In this document: piece after piece, positions 6,222 to 6,343 of the stretch | How the letters are laid out: the number at the start of each line of letters is the position of its first letter | How positions within the stretch are numbered: position 1 is the stretch's first letter | NCBI GenBank assembly: GCA_024636595.1 | Contig: JAGXGT010000053.1 | Location: 1-6,343 of the forward strand | Length of the DNA stretch: 6,343 bases | DNA from: Sphingomonadales bacterium | Lineage (GTDB): Bacteria > Pseudomonadota > Alphaproteobacteria > Sphingomonadales > Sphingomonadaceae | Reading direction: 5' to 3' | The notes under the pieces: generated by a model | Databases searched by the model: none | Seen by the model: the letters and a program-made list of their open reading frames with translations, nothing else | Told to the model about the DNA's origin: nothing | Made by a program: the position numbers and the translations under genes

Positions 6222-6343
6222 ATGGCGATTGAACTCAAAATGCCCGCATTGTCGCCCACCATGGAAAAAGGCACATTAGCAAAATGGCTAGTGGCCGTTG
6301 GCGATGAAGTGAAGTCCGGCGATATTATTGCCGAGATAGAAAC
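6222..6343 (+). CDS. Lipoyl-domain protein of a 2-oxoacid dehydrogenase complex, N-terminal fragment (probably E2 acyltransferase)
   Basis: The ATG at 6222 follows the E1 stop by one base, and GGAG at 6211-6214, inside the end of the E1 gene, serves as its ribosome site. The 40 visible complete codons read MAIELKMPALSPTMEKGTLA and then KWLVAVGDEVKSGDIIAEIE, the canonical first half of a biotinyl/lipoyl domain. The window ends just before the expected DKA turn holding the lipoylated lysine. The E1 upstream is a complete homodimeric enzyme, so the natural partner is the E2 dihydrolipoyl acyltransferase, which takes the acyl group from E1 and passes it to CoA. In alphaproteobacteria the E1-beta subunit PdhB also starts with a nearly identical lipoyl domain, so the fragment alone cannot separate the two. 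The rest of the protein lies outside the window. Confidence 0.9.
   Translation, partial: MAIELKMPALSPTMEKGTLAKWLVAVGDEVKSGDIIAEIE

Noticed and set aside
5525..6274. 249-codon open frame on the minus strand
   Set aside because: It lies antisense to the C-terminal part of the well-supported E1 gene and the start of the lipoyl gene, and shows no domain or motif; it is a shadow frame.
1..6343. Mobile element, CRISPR array or tRNA/rRNA
   Set aside because: No transposase or integrase motifs, no regularly spaced repeat-spacer pattern and no cloverleaf-like sequence were found on either strand.

Overview
The window looks like chromosomal DNA from an alphaproteobacterium, most likely a sphingomonad. 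The signs are a TonB-dependent receptor with a Sphingomonadales-type signal peptide and plug, a LigF-like glutathione S-transferase, small VOC and EthD-type proteins typical of aromatic or terpenoid catabolic regions, and an alphaproteobacterial-style lipoyl domain. No rRNA, tRNA, transposase, integrase or CRISPR array is visible. The species assignment is inferred from protein style only.

Layout. Positions 1-1352 hold the first 450 codons of a TonB-dependent receptor on the minus strand; its 3' end lies outside the window. Positions 1353-1631 are non-coding and rich in inverted repeats, including a perfect 14-bp palindrome about 50 bp upstream of the receptor start. A glutathione S-transferase gene follows at 1632-2435, also minus strand. 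A 419-bp divergent intergenic region (2436-2854) separates it from a plus-strand cluster: a VOC-fold protein (2855-3445), a 105-residue EthD-like alpha/beta-barrel protein 7 bp further on (3453-3770), a 101-bp gap with a possible promoter, a 782-residue homodimeric-type 2-oxoacid dehydrogenase E1 (3872-6220), and, one base after its stop, the start of a gene encoding an N-terminal lipoyl domain (6222 to the window edge).

How the genes may work together. The E1 and the lipoyl protein are almost certainly translated together and form part of a 2-oxoacid dehydrogenase complex. The E1 belongs to the AceE/MdeB-type single-chain family. It is clearly shorter than housekeeping AceE at the N-terminus, where AceE binds its E2, so it may be a dedicated catabolic enzyme for pyruvate or another 2-oxoacid such as 2-oxobutyrate. 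The small VOC and EthD-like proteins upstream, and the divergent GST and receptor, fit a substrate-inducible catabolic locus: outer-membrane uptake, conversion by small enzymes, then oxidation of a 2-oxoacid to an acyl-CoA. The actual substrate cannot be read from the window, and no ring hydroxylase, hydrolase, CoA ligase or regulator gene is present in it.
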